Source: Deltaproteobacteria bacterium tcs-42 (lineage in GTDB: Bacteria > Desulfobacterota > Desulfuromonadia > Desulfuromonadales > Geopsychrobacteraceae). From it: DNA of 64,000 nucleotides. The first letter of the stretch is position 1. The number at the start of each line of letters is the position of its first letter. The stretch is taken from assembly GCA_002049545.1 (NCBI GenBank), contig LLYT01000002.1, positions 1-64,000 on the forward strand, in the 5' to 3' direction. Below, one piece after another: positions 41,255 to 50,110 of this stretch. The position numbers and the translations under genes are program-made. The notes beneath the pieces were generated by a model. It did not search any database. It was not told where the DNA came from and saw only the letters and a program-made list of their open reading frames with translations.

Positions 41255-41273
41255 CTTATGTATTATCCATAAG
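41255..41273. promoter_or_regulatory. Possible operator upstream of mobile mystery protein A
   Basis: CTTATG-tattatc-CATAAG inverted repeat 30 bp before the ATG. Confidence 0.4.
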
Positions 41274-41302
41274 ACTCAAACAAATAACTCATAGGCTATA
41301 AA

Positions 41303-41770
41303 ATGAAACCTAAGCACCGCCGCATTATTCAAGAACAGCTAGACGCAACTTTCAAAAAGCTAAACGATATCAGAACATACCAGCCACCAGTTAAAGGCTG
41401 GCTGCGCTCAATTCGTGAAGCCCTGGGGATGTCCGGAAAACAAATGGGTGAACGAATGGGAGTCAGCCAGCCGCGCATTGTGCAGATGGAAAAGGATGAA
41501 ATTTCCGGTGCCATTACATTGAAGAGCATGCGTCAAGCAGCAGAGGCAATGGACTGTGTTTTTGTTTATTCCGTTGTCCCTCGCGTCAGCCTGGAAGAAA
41601 CTATTCGAAATCAGGCCCAAAAAGTTGCTGAAAAGCGCTTTTCCCGCACCTCTCATACGATGTTGCTCGAAAATCAGCAGGTCTCAAGTGAGGAACGTCA
41701 GAAAATGCTTCAGTCCAAAGTAGATGATCTGGTCCGCGACATGCCTAGGGACTTCTGGAGGAAAGAATGA
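41303..41770 (+). CDS. Mobile mystery protein A (HTH protein)
   Basis: PVKGWLRSIREALGMSGKQMGERMGVSQPRIVQMEKDEISGAITLKSMRQAAEAMDCVFVYSVVP. Confidence 0.88.
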   Translation: MKPKHRRIIQEQLDATFKKLNDIRTYQPPVKGWLRSIREALGMSGKQMGERMGVSQPRIVQMEKDEISGAITLKSMRQAAEAMDCVFVYSVVPRVSLEETIRNQAQKVAEKRFSRTSHTMLLENQQVSSEERQKMLQSKVDDLVRDMPRDFWRKE

Positions 41771-42354
41771 TCGATTTTGAGTATCCCGAAGGGGCTACAC
41801 CAATAGATCCAGACGAAGCAGAGGGCCTCTTGCTGCCGCACATCAGGACCAGAGCTGAGCTTGATCGCTGGGAACAAGAGAACATTCATGAAGCAGAAGA
41901 TGCCGTCTTCAGACGCAAGCAGAAAGATATTTTAACCGAGAAGTACACTTGCTCGCTGCACAAGAAAATGTTTGGCCTTGTCTGGCGTTGGGCTGGCGAG
42001 TTTCGCCGCAGCCAAAAAAATATTGGTATTGAATGGGTGCAAATCCCAATGGCTCTTCGTCAACTATTTGATGATGCCAGCACCTGGATTGAATTTGACA
42101 GCTATCCCCCTGATGAAATTGCAGCTCGGTTCCATCATCGTTTTGTTGCTATCCACGCTTTCCCAAACGGCAATGGGCGCCATGCTCGACTTATGGCCGA
42201 CATTGTGCTGGTTCATCTCCTTGGGCAGGAGCGTTTCAGCTGGGGGCAAGAAAATTTAACTAATGCTGGCGACTGCAGAAAACGCTACATCAATGCTCTG
42301 CGGTCTGCAGATCAGCATGACTATGAGCCATTACTGGCTTTTGTTCGTTCGTAG
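41767..42354 (+). CDS. Mobile mystery protein B (Fic family)
   Basis: AIHAFPNGNGRHARLMADIVL Fic motif; ATG overlaps upstream stop. Confidence 0.9.
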   Translation: MIDFEYPEGATPIDPDEAEGLLLPHIRTRAELDRWEQENIHEAEDAVFRRKQKDILTEKYTCSLHKKMFGLVWRWAGEFRRSQKNIGIEWVQIPMALRQLFDDASTWIEFDSYPPDEIAARFHHRFVAIHAFPNGNGRHARLMADIVLVHLLGQERFSWGQENLTNAGDCRKRYINALRSADQHDYEPLLAFVRS

Positions 42355-42369
42355 CTGCAGTAAGGCACA

Positions 42370-42861
42370 TTAAACGTTCATGAGTTTAAGAAGATACTGG
42401 ATGCGCTCGCAAAATGACTTCAAGGATTCTTCCTTCCTTTGTCGTTCTCTTCCCTCTGGGAGCTCCTCAATCGCATTTCGCAGGGAAGCAGCCATATTCT
42501 CGCAGCGCCTCAGTTCCTCCTTGACTGCCAGAACATGGAATATCAATCGTCCAGTTGGAGTTGAGGTGTCCAGTTCCTGATCAAGCACCAGCAGGTCGCA
42601 GTTTTTATCCTGAAGAGTCTGAGTGATCTGCATCAGGTCATGAACCGAGCGAGCAAGCCGATCCAGCTTGGCGACAACAAAGACGTCATCGTTGCGTACG
42701 TAGGCCAATGCTTCCTGGAGGGCGGGCCGGGATGCTCCGCGACGCCCGGAAACTTTCTCTTCAAAAATACGGTCACAATCTGCCAGATTTTCCCGTTGGA
42801 TACCTAAATCCTGGGCATTTGTACTGACACGAGCATAACCAACCCTTTGACCAACAATCAT
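42370..42861 (-). CDS. Serine recombinase/resolvase with atypical C-terminus
   Basis: RVGYARVSTNAQDLGIQRENL; VVAKLDRLARSVHDLMQI; TPTGRLIFHVLA followed by no recognizable Hin-type HTH. Confidence 0.8.
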   Translation of the reverse strand: MIVGQRVGYARVSTNAQDLGIQRENLADCDRIFEEKVSGRRGASRPALQEALAYVRNDDVFVVAKLDRLARSVHDLMQITQTLQDKNCDLLVLDQELDTSTPTGRLIFHVLAVKEELRRCENMAASLRNAIEELPEGRERQRKEESLKSFCERIQYLLKLMNV

Positions 42862-42949
42862 GATATGCCCCCTTTCTCCTTAAGTGTTTAGCCCCATAAG
42901 GTGTGGGCGGAGGCTGGAAACGCATATCAATGTTTAAATTCAGCAGAGA

Positions 42950-43264
42950 TCAGTGACGGCAGACCTTCAAGCTCAGGTGCTCAGAGCTACTACAGGCTCT
43001 AAGGATGCCAATGAAGTTTTTCAACGTGGGATTTCCACTTGGTCCGAGCATCCGGCGAAGGCTTTTTTCATCTTTTTGAAGCTGCTCTGCAACAAGAGTA
43101 AAAGCCTCAGTTGCGTTGAGATAGTCACGAATAAAGCTCTTGCCGGTAGCAATGTCTCCTTCAAGGAGGGCATTGGTCGCTTCGACGATTAGCTCTTCGC
43201 GGAACTCTTTATCTGCTTTGGCCCTTGCCATGACGGTATCTTTAAAATTTCTTGTCAGGGGCAT
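42950..43264 (-). CDS. Putative antitoxin (HigA-like)
   Basis: PLTRNFKDTVMARAKADKEFREELIVEATNALLEGDIATGKSFIRDYLNA; 1 bp after toxin stop. Confidence 0.75.
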   Translation of the reverse strand: MPLTRNFKDTVMARAKADKEFREELIVEATNALLEGDIATGKSFIRDYLNATEAFTLVAEQLQKDEKSLRRMLGPSGNPTLKNFIGILRACSSSEHLSLKVCRH

Positions 43265-43265
43265 T

Positions 43266-43631
43266 TCAACCTCCCTTTTGCTCTTTTTTGCGCTGTTTAA
43301 AATCTTGCCAACGATTTTTAGCTGCTTCAATGTCTGACTGCTGACGTTTTTTTGTTCCACCAGCCAACAGAATCACAAGGGGTTGGCCATCGTAAGCAAA
43401 GTAGATTCGATAGTCGGGTCCAAAATCAATTTTGTCTTCCTGGACTCCAGATCCAAGTGATTTGACATTGGATGTATTTCCAGCTTCGAGCCTTGCAAGT
43501 GCGGTGGCAACTTTAGCCGCAGCCCGAGCATTCAGTTTTAAAAACCAATCTGAAAAAGGGCTTCTGCCCTCCCTTGTCAGATATTCCTCAATTCTCACCA
43601 CAACTCCACTTGGCTGCATATATGTTACCAT
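43266..43631 (-). CDS. RelE/ParE-family toxin (HigB-like killer protein)
   Basis: DWFLKLNARAAAKVATALARLEAGNTSNVKSLGSGVQEDKIDFGPDYRIYFAYDGQPLVILLAGGTKKRQQSDI. Confidence 0.88.
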   Translation of the reverse strand: MVTYMQPSGVVVRIEEYLTREGRSPFSDWFLKLNARAAAKVATALARLEAGNTSNVKSLGSGVQEDKIDFGPDYRIYFAYDGQPLVILLAGGTKKRQQSDIEAAKNRWQDFKQRKKEQKGG

Positions 43632-43652
43632 AGTTCCGTCGTTTCGGCAAGG

Positions 43653-43687
43653 AATAATCCATAGAATAATCCATAGAATAATCCATG
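43653..43687. repeat. ~3x 12-bp tandem repeat aataatccatag
   Basis: aataatccatag aataatccatag aataatccatg. Confidence 0.85.
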
Positions 43688-44140
43688 CAGAAAACTCTGC
43701 CCCAAGATTTTCAGTTTAATAGCCTTGATGTGGGGAACCTGGCGGTGGCAATGGATCCCTGATTTCCATTCAAAAATCCTGAAAATCACTTTTGACAGTC
43801 GCACCATATTAGTGAGCGCAAACAACGCCTGGATTTTGAGGGGATATTTGGCAGGGAGTGCGGGTACGAGCTGCCCTGTCGAAAGTCAGGAAAACGTTTT
43901 TGAGAGCGGAAATTCTTGGATTTGCCCAATACTGCTAATTTTTGTCGCACTTTAAGTGGCAGTTAGTTTGATTCTGGGGAGGTCGCAGGATTTTTTGGTC
44001 GATTGCCCGTCTATCAGGTTCATATATTTGTAGCGGCACCCCTTGAAATAAATTGCCAGTTAAATTTAACATGGACCCATATCCTCTACTTAGAGCCGCA
44101 CAGACCAAAACATATGCCCGCTATGTAAAAGGTGAAAATA

Positions 44141-44803
44141 ATGAAAGAATTTGATCCAGTTGCATACACGAATATGGTTAAGGAGTTTCAGCAAAATAAC
44201 GATCCCTTCGGCTGGTTCAATAGTATTTATACCGATGCCGAGGGAGATTATAAGGCTGTTTTCTGGGCCGATCTCGAACCTAACCCTTATCTTCTGAATT
44301 GGCTGGAAGACTACATTGTTGACCCTGAAGGATGCACGGCTGTTGTCATCGGCTGCGGGGTTGGCGATGATGCTGAAGCGTTAAGCGAAGCAGGTTACGC
44401 AGTAACAGCTTTTGACATTTCTCCCGAAGCTATCAGGTTATGTAAAAACCGCTATCCGAAGAGCAGAGTTGATTATCTGCTCGCAGACCTATTTGATTAC
44501 CCTTCACCCTGGAACGAAAGTTTTGACCTGGTCTACGAATGCAATACCATTCAAGTACTCCCCGGCAAATATCGGATACAAGCGCGTGATGCAATGATCT
44601 CACTGCTGGCGCCTCACGGCCACATACTTGTTTCCTGCAGAAGCCGGTTAACGGGGGAACAGGAAGATGATATCCCTCTGCCCCTGGATAAAGAGGAGAT
44701 TGATGGTTTTGTCCGTTGCGGTCTGAATGAGCAAAGCTTTGCTGCATATGATGATACGCAAGACCCTCCTGTCCCACACTTTTTTGCCACCTATAAAAAG
44801 TAA
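44141..44803 (+). CDS. Class I SAM-dependent methyltransferase
   Basis: AVVIGCGVGDDAEALSEAGYAVTAFDISPEAIRLCKNRYP. Confidence 0.87.
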   Translation: MKEFDPVAYTNMVKEFQQNNDPFGWFNSIYTDAEGDYKAVFWADLEPNPYLLNWLEDYIVDPEGCTAVVIGCGVGDDAEALSEAGYAVTAFDISPEAIRLCKNRYPKSRVDYLLADLFDYPSPWNESFDLVYECNTIQVLPGKYRIQARDAMISLLAPHGHILVSCRSRLTGEQEDDIPLPLDKEEIDGFVRCGLNEQSFAAYDDTQDPPVPHFFATYKK

Positions 44804-44892
44804 TAGTCCCGGTTAAATTCTCTCTCGGAGCGAAAAACGGCTAAAGCTGACTTGACTGGTAATAATTAGGCTGCTAGGGTTAAAATACATTC

Positions 44893-45015
44893 GCTAGACG
44901 AAAAGCCAAACCTGTTGCAAAGCAGGGGCGGAAAACCACGGGTCTTGTCCTCGCTGCCAGTGAGATAGCCGAGTTACCGAAGAATGAAAATTCGACGGTG
45001 AGCCCGGTTTTTTTT
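44893..45015 (+). promoter_or_regulatory. GEMM / c-di-GMP-I-type riboswitch with overlapping candidate terminator
   Basis: AAAGCCAAACCTGTTGCAAAGCAGGGGCGGAAAACCACGGGTCTTG...CTCGCTgccAGTGAG...ATAGCCGAGTTACCGAAG; GCAA tetraloop hairpin CCTGTT-GCAA-AGCAGG; TTTTTTTT at 45008-45015. Confidence 0.75.
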
Positions 45016-45054
45016 ATGCCTGGCTCACATCCAGTTGCTCAAAGGAGAAACAGT

Positions 45055-46002
45055 ATGAAGCTGGCTGTTGTACAGAGTCCACCAGTTTTCCTCGATAAGC
45101 GGGCAACCATTGACCTTGCGGTTGACCTGGTTGATCAGGCGGCGGCGGGTGGCGCCGAGCTGGTTGTCTTTACCGAAGCGTTTATTCCGGGTTATCCGGC
45201 TTGGGTGTGGCGATTAAGGCCCGGTGGGGATTGGGGGTTGTCAGAGCAACTTCACGAGCGCCTTTTGCACGGCGCAGTTCAGTTGAAGTCCGATGATCTA
45301 GACCCCCTCTATGCTGTTGCCGGAAAACATCAACTGACCATTGTCTGCGGCATTCAAGAACGTGACGATAACTTCAGCCGTGCGACCCTTTACAACAGTG
45401 TCATTGTCATCGGTCCCGACGGCACTTTGCTGAATCGGCATCGCAAGCTGATGCCAACCAATCCGGAGCGGATGGTCTGGGGATTTGGTGATGCAACTGG
45501 CTTGAAGGTAGTCGATACCCCGGCAGGTCGTATCGGCACCTTACTCTGCTGGGAAAACTATATGCCACTGGCCAGGTACGCTCTCTATGCCCAGGGGGTA
45601 GAGATCTACATCGCACCAACTTATGACAGCGGTGACGGCTGGATTGGCAGCCTGCAGCATATTGCCCGCGAAGGGCGCTGTTGGGTCATAGGTAGCGGCA
45701 ATTTGTTGCGGGGGCAGGATATCCCAGACGACTTCCCTGACAAGGATCGGCTCTATCCGGTCTCCGACGAGTGGATCAACCCTGGAGATTCGGTCGTGAT
45801 TGCTCCTGGAGGAGAAATCGTTGCGGGGCCATTTCATCAAAAGATCGGGATTTTAAGCTATGAAATAGACCTCGAAAAAGTCGCTAGCGCAAAACGTGCT
45901 CTCGATATCGTCGGGCATTACTCCAGGCCTGATATTTTTACTTTGCAGGTGAATAACACCAAACAGTCTCCCGTAGATTTCAGCAACGGAGCTGTTAACT
46001 AG
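45055..46002 (+). CDS. Nitrilase / carbon-nitrogen hydrolase
   Basis: VVFTEAFIPGYP (Glu), NRHRKLMPTNPERMVWG (Lys), GTLLCWENYMPLAR (Cys); AAAGGAG before ATG. Confidence 0.92.
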   Translation: MKLAVVQSPPVFLDKRATIDLAVDLVDQAAAGGAELVVFTEAFIPGYPAWVWRLRPGGDWGLSEQLHERLLHGAVQLKSDDLDPLYAVAGKHQLTIVCGIQERDDNFSRATLYNSVIVIGPDGTLLNRHRKLMPTNPERMVWGFGDATGLKVVDTPAGRIGTLLCWENYMPLARYALYAQGVEIYIAPTYDSGDGWIGSLQHIAREGRCWVIGSGNLLRGQDIPDDFPDKDRLYPVSDEWINPGDSVVIAPGGEIVAGPFHQKIGILSYEIDLEKVASAKRALDIVGHYSRPDIFTLQVNNTKQSPVDFSNGAVN

Positions 46003-46197
46003 TTTCTGTCCGGAAAGCGCCCTTTTTCACCAACTCGGCGTCAATCCGCGCATCTGCTTGTGCGGCGTAGAGGACTACGCCTCCGCGCAAACACTTGATT
46101 TTCTTGATCCGGCAAAAAATGGCATCTTTCCAAATCAGAAACATCTCAGTTGACCTCCGGAGTTTCCGGATGGGCACTAACTAGACAGGAGAAAACG

Positions 46198-46650
46198 ATG
46201 AGCGGAATGGCAAATTATCAAGGACAATGTTTTTGCGGTGCAGTTCAGTTCACTTTGGCGGGAGATCCAGCAGCAATGGCTTATTGCCACTGTGATTCTT
46301 GCCGGCACTGGTCTGCTGGTCCCATTAATGCTTTCACCCTCTGGCCTCCGCAGCAGTTCAAGGTGACAGCGGGCGAAGATCGGCTTTCTTCATTCGACAA
46401 GCTCGCATCTGGCTCGGAGCCAGGGACCAGTATTCGTAAATGGTGCACAACCTGTGGTGGACACGTTTACATCGACCATCCGGGCATGGGGGTTGTCGAT
46501 GTCCCTGCTGCGCTGATCAATCATTTTACCTTCAGCCCTGGCTTTCATGTTCACTACCAGGAGACGGTACATGCAATGCGGGATGGGCTGCCGAAATTTA
46601 AGGACCTGCCAGCTGAGGCAGGTGGTTCAGGCGAACAAATAGCGGAATAG
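46198..46650 (+). CDS. GFA family protein (CENP-V/GFA zinc fold)
   Basis: GQCFCGAVQFTLAGDPAAMAYCHCDSCRHWS; WCTTCGGHV. Confidence 0.88.
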   Translation: MSGMANYQGQCFCGAVQFTLAGDPAAMAYCHCDSCRHWSAGPINAFTLWPPQQFKVTAGEDRLSSFDKLASGSEPGTSIRKWCTTCGGHVYIDHPGMGVVDVPAALINHFTFSPGFHVHYQETVHAMRDGLPKFKDLPAEAGGSGEQIAE

Positions 46651-46705
46651 AGCAGTACGTCACTATCGAAATCTATCGCAGTCATTTAAGTAATGGAGGG
46701 ATCAA

Positions 46706-47092
46706 ATGCGAGTAGCTAAACAGGATGTCCCAGTCAAAATTGATGTTCCAGGTGCAACCGCACGACAATTGACCAACTTTGGTGATGCTACAGGATATGG
46801 AAAGATCAGCGGCGAATATTTTTCATTCGGAGCGGGAACAGATATTACCGCACTCCTTCAGGGCCTGGAAGGAGATCTGTGTCAATGTCCACACTGGGGT
46901 TACGTTCTTGAAGGGGAAGTTCAAGTAACTTTTGCAGACAAAGCGGAGGAAGTCGCAGCTATGGGGGATTTGTTTTATTGGCCTCCGGGTCATACAGTGA
47001 AAGCCAATAAAGACACGGATCTGATTCTGTTCAGCCCTCAGCATGAACATACAGAAGTCATCAATCACATTTTGGGCAAGCTTGATGGTTAA
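46706..47092 (+). CDS. Small cupin-domain protein
   Basis: CPHWGYVLEGEVQVTFADKAEEVAAMGDLFYWPPGHTVKA. Confidence 0.8.
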   Translation: MRVAKQDVPVKIDVPGATARQLTNFGDATGYGKISGEYFSFGAGTDITALLQGLEGDLCQCPHWGYVLEGEVQVTFADKAEEVAAMGDLFYWPPGHTVKANKDTDLILFSPQHEHTEVINHILGKLDG

Positions 47093-47142
47093 TTCACCTC
47101 TGCTTGGGAAGGAAACTTAACAAAGTCATATAAGCTATGATT

Positions 47143-47287
47143 GTAACTGTTCAACAATGCCTTGAGGCACCCATTCCAAGGGCCACTTTGCGCCGTCCAT
47201 GGCCGTTCGACTGTCGCCGTCCGTGGCGACAGACGCCCTTTTCATGGGTACCACAAGCCCCTATCAGTAGGGGTAGTGGATAATTAC
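47143..47287 (+). mobile_element. 145-bp MITE, copy 1
   Basis: Ends GTAACTGTTCA / TGGATAATTAC; exact 8-bp direct repeat CTATGATT at 47135-47142 and 47288-47295; ~94% identical to 60945-61089 (reverse complement). Confidence 0.9.
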
Positions 47288-47510
47288 CTATGATTTTCAA
47301 AGAAGCCGTCGGAGCATTTCCGGCGGCTTCGTGTTTTACAACTCCAGAGGTTTAAGTAGATTCGCAGGGGTAGCGACAAACCCGGATGTCACTTGAGTAT
47401 TGCATCGTTTTGGGCGGTATACTGGTATGGTCGCAGTCGCTCAGACTACAAGGGGGTACGACCAGAGCAGACACTGTCTATCTGGTTAAGTTTGGATTAC
47501 TACAGAAAAT

Positions 47511-48359
47511 TTACAACGCCTGATCCTCTCTAACCCGTAAAAACGCTGGAAATTTTGGAATGCCTGATTGGTATTTCCCGTAATGCTTAAAGGTAATCAC
47601 CTCGCCAACCGCTGGTGGATTTTCACGCTCAGCGTCACTGAAACCCGTACCAATTTTGAACTGCGTACCATCGTCCATTTGTACCAGCAAAGACCCAAGC
47701 CTCCCCTCATTTCGACCCTTACCGGGAAGCGCCGCCAAAACAGTTGCTTCGGCATCCTGATAATTTTTCACCTTAAGGATTTCTGTGCTCCGCCCTGCGA
47801 TATAGAAAGCATCCGGCTTACGAACAATCAACCCCTCACCACCCAAACGCTCAATACGCTGCAATTCCTGCTGCAGGTGATCACTGTTCTTAACTGGTGT
47901 TTGCGGGATGACAAAAGCATAAATTGATGGGTGTACGTCAAACCAGTTCTGCACAATTTCAATCCGTTGCGTAAACCCGCCAGGAGCGCCTGGGACATCG
48001 AAAATAGCAAATTTAAGCTGTAGCCAGCCGTCATGTGGCTGCTTGCGTTTAACAATGGACGCCGTCTGTTCAAAGGTACCACGTCCGCCCCAAAGTTCCC
48101 CTTCTATCGAAAAATCTGGGAGACCGCGGATGAACTCTTGTGGCGGATTCAAGGGGTGCCCATGCTTCGAAAAGAGTCGCTGGCCGTCCCAATAGCCACG
48201 CAACCCATCAAGTTTTTCGCTCATCAACCAACCTCGAACATCAACCTGCTCCGAATAAACATTGGGCAACATCAATTCGGCTGCATGGATTTGCCCTGAC
48301 AACAACAATCCACAGCACAACAATAGACCAACAATTTTTTCCAAATTCAGATATAACAA
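47511..48359 (-). CDS. ATP-dependent DNA ligase with N-terminal signal peptide (LigE-like)
   Basis: IVGLLLCCGLLLSGQIHAAE signal; MSEKLDGLRGYWDG motif I; IEGELWGGRG; GGEGLIVRKPDA; C-terminal OB-like region. Confidence 0.87.
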   Translation of the reverse strand: MLYLNLEKIVGLLLCCGLLLSGQIHAAELMLPNVYSEQVDVRGWLMSEKLDGLRGYWDGQRLFSKHGHPLNPPQEFIRGLPDFSIEGELWGGRGTFEQTASIVKRKQPHDGWLQLKFAIFDVPGAPGGFTQRIEIVQNWFDVHPSIYAFVIPQTPVKNSDHLQQELQRIERLGGEGLIVRKPDAFYIAGRSTEILKVKNYQDAEATVLAALPGKGRNEGRLGSLLVQMDDGTQFKIGTGFSDAERENPPAVGEVITFKHYGKYQSGIPKFPAFLRVREDQAL

Positions 48360-48487
48360 TTCAACTCCCCTCCGATTTTAGTAACAATTTCTGATTCGCA
48401 AAAGTGTTCTGGCGGAAAAACTCGCCACAAAACTTCAAATATGCGATTCTGTTTCCATTCAGCAGCATCTTCCAAAGCGAGTCCTCT

Positions 48488-48850
48488 ATGCCTCCCAAGC
48501 CCCCCAGCCCACTCTATCGGACAATTTATGATCTGGCACGTCAAGTACCGCCCGGCCATGTCACCACCTATGGTCAAATCGCCAGTCAGATCGGATCTAC
48601 GGCACGCACTGTCGGGTTTGCTATGGCAGCCCTGCCACCCGGCAGCGATACTCCCTGGCAACGGGTCATCAACAGCCAGGGGAAAATCAGTCCACGTACT
48701 GACGGTGACGGAAACATTCTACAGCGCGACTTACTTGAAGCCGAGGGGATTCAATTCGATCAAAAAGGGCGAGTCAAGCTGGAAAAATATGGCTGGACTT
48801 TCTCAGAATGCCCGGATGGATCAAAAAATGAAAGGGATAAACATCCTTGA
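48488..48850 (+). CDS. Alkyltransferase-like protein (MGMT family, Cys replaced by Trp)
   Basis: IYDLARQVPPGHVTTYGQIASQIGSTARTVGFAMAALP...PWQRVINSQGKIS. Confidence 0.88.
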   Translation: MPPKPPSPLYRTIYDLARQVPPGHVTTYGQIASQIGSTARTVGFAMAALPPGSDTPWQRVINSQGKISPRTDGDGNILQRDLLEAEGIQFDQKGRVKLEKYGWTFSECPDGSKNERDKHP

Positions 48851-49087
48851 ACGCAGTACAATTGAATCCACCAGAAATTTTCTCCAGCTTGAAGGGTATT
48901 TGTTGCGATAATTTCGTGGATAGTAATATATTTACCAAACAGATGGAAAGAGAATCGACAGCATAAATAATGCAGTGGACTACATGATAAACTTACGATT
49001 TTGGCCGTTTATGGACCCTTGACGGATCACTATTGTTTCGCGAAACAAAAACACCAGACCGGACAATTTTGTCCATTGGATAGTAAA

Positions 49088-49981
49088 ATGAATGATCCCC
49101 AGTTCGATCCAGAAAAAGACCAGACCTTCACCTACGAAACGGTTGCCTATCCGCCTCCCCAAAAAAAGAGCTTGCTACGTAAGCTTGGCCCGATTGGTCT
49201 GCTATTGATTTTTATTTTCAGCAAGCTCAAATACCTGGGAATCATCCTGCAGATTGGCAAGTTTAAAACCTTTATCACCATGCTGATCAGTATCTGGGCC
49301 TATGCCATGTTCTGGGGCTGGTCATTTGCCGTCGGTTTTGTTGCGCTGCTGTTTATCCACGAGATGGGGCATGTTGCTGCGCTGCGGATGATGGGGATCA
49401 AGGCAACGGCACCGATGTTTATCCCGTTTATGGGAGCCTTTATCGGTATGAAACAGATGCCGGAGAACGCCTTTGCCGAAGCGGTGATGGCCTATGGTGG
49501 CCCGCTCCTCGGAACTCTGGGAGCAATCGTCTGCGCCGGGATCGGCCTGCTGACCGGAAACCCCTTCTGGTATGCCCTGGCAATGACCGGTTTTCTCCTC
49601 AACCTGTTCAATCTGTTGCCAATTTCCCCCCTCGATGGCGGGCGGATCATCGGTGTCATCAGTCCAAAACTATGGATCGTCGGCTTGATGGGCGCAGTTG
49701 CCCTGTTCTATTACACCTGGTCACCAATTATCGCCCTGATCATTATCATGGGCAGTTTTCAGATTTACACAGCGACAAAACAGTCCACAGCAGAAAAAGC
49801 TCGTTATTATTCGGTCAGTCCGGGCAAACGAATTGGTATGGGCTTAGCTTTTCTGGCACTGTTGGCTGTAACCTCTGTCGGCATGCTGGCGATGCAGATA
49901 CCTCTGGATAACTTCCAGAGACATGGAGGTGTCGTCCAGGAGGCGCCAGAAGACAATAATTCGCTGATTCGGATCCGCTAG
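49088..49981 (+). CDS. Site-2 protease family (M50) membrane metallopeptidase
   Basis: ALLFIHEMGHVAALRMMGIKATAPMFIPFMGAFIGMK; NLLPISPLDGGRI. Confidence 0.9.
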   Translation: MNDPQFDPEKDQTFTYETVAYPPPQKKSLLRKLGPIGLLLIFIFSKLKYLGIILQIGKFKTFITMLISIWAYAMFWGWSFAVGFVALLFIHEMGHVAALRMMGIKATAPMFIPFMGAFIGMKQMPENAFAEAVMAYGGPLLGTLGAIVCAGIGLLTGNPFWYALAMTGFLLNLFNLLPISPLDGGRIIGVISPKLWIVGLMGAVALFYYTWSPIIALIIIMGSFQIYTATKQSTAEKARYYSVSPGKRIGMGLAFLALLAVTSVGMLAMQIPLDNFQRHGGVVQEAPEDNNSLIRIR

Positions 49982-50110
49982 CCTTGAGGAAGTCAGCTCT
50001 ATTTTGGGAGAGAATCGATAGCAAAACAAAGCCTCCCCATGGCTTTTCCTCACCTTTTTTGCTAATCTCCTACCGACACAACGCCATCCATTCAGAATAA
50101 GGCTATAAAA

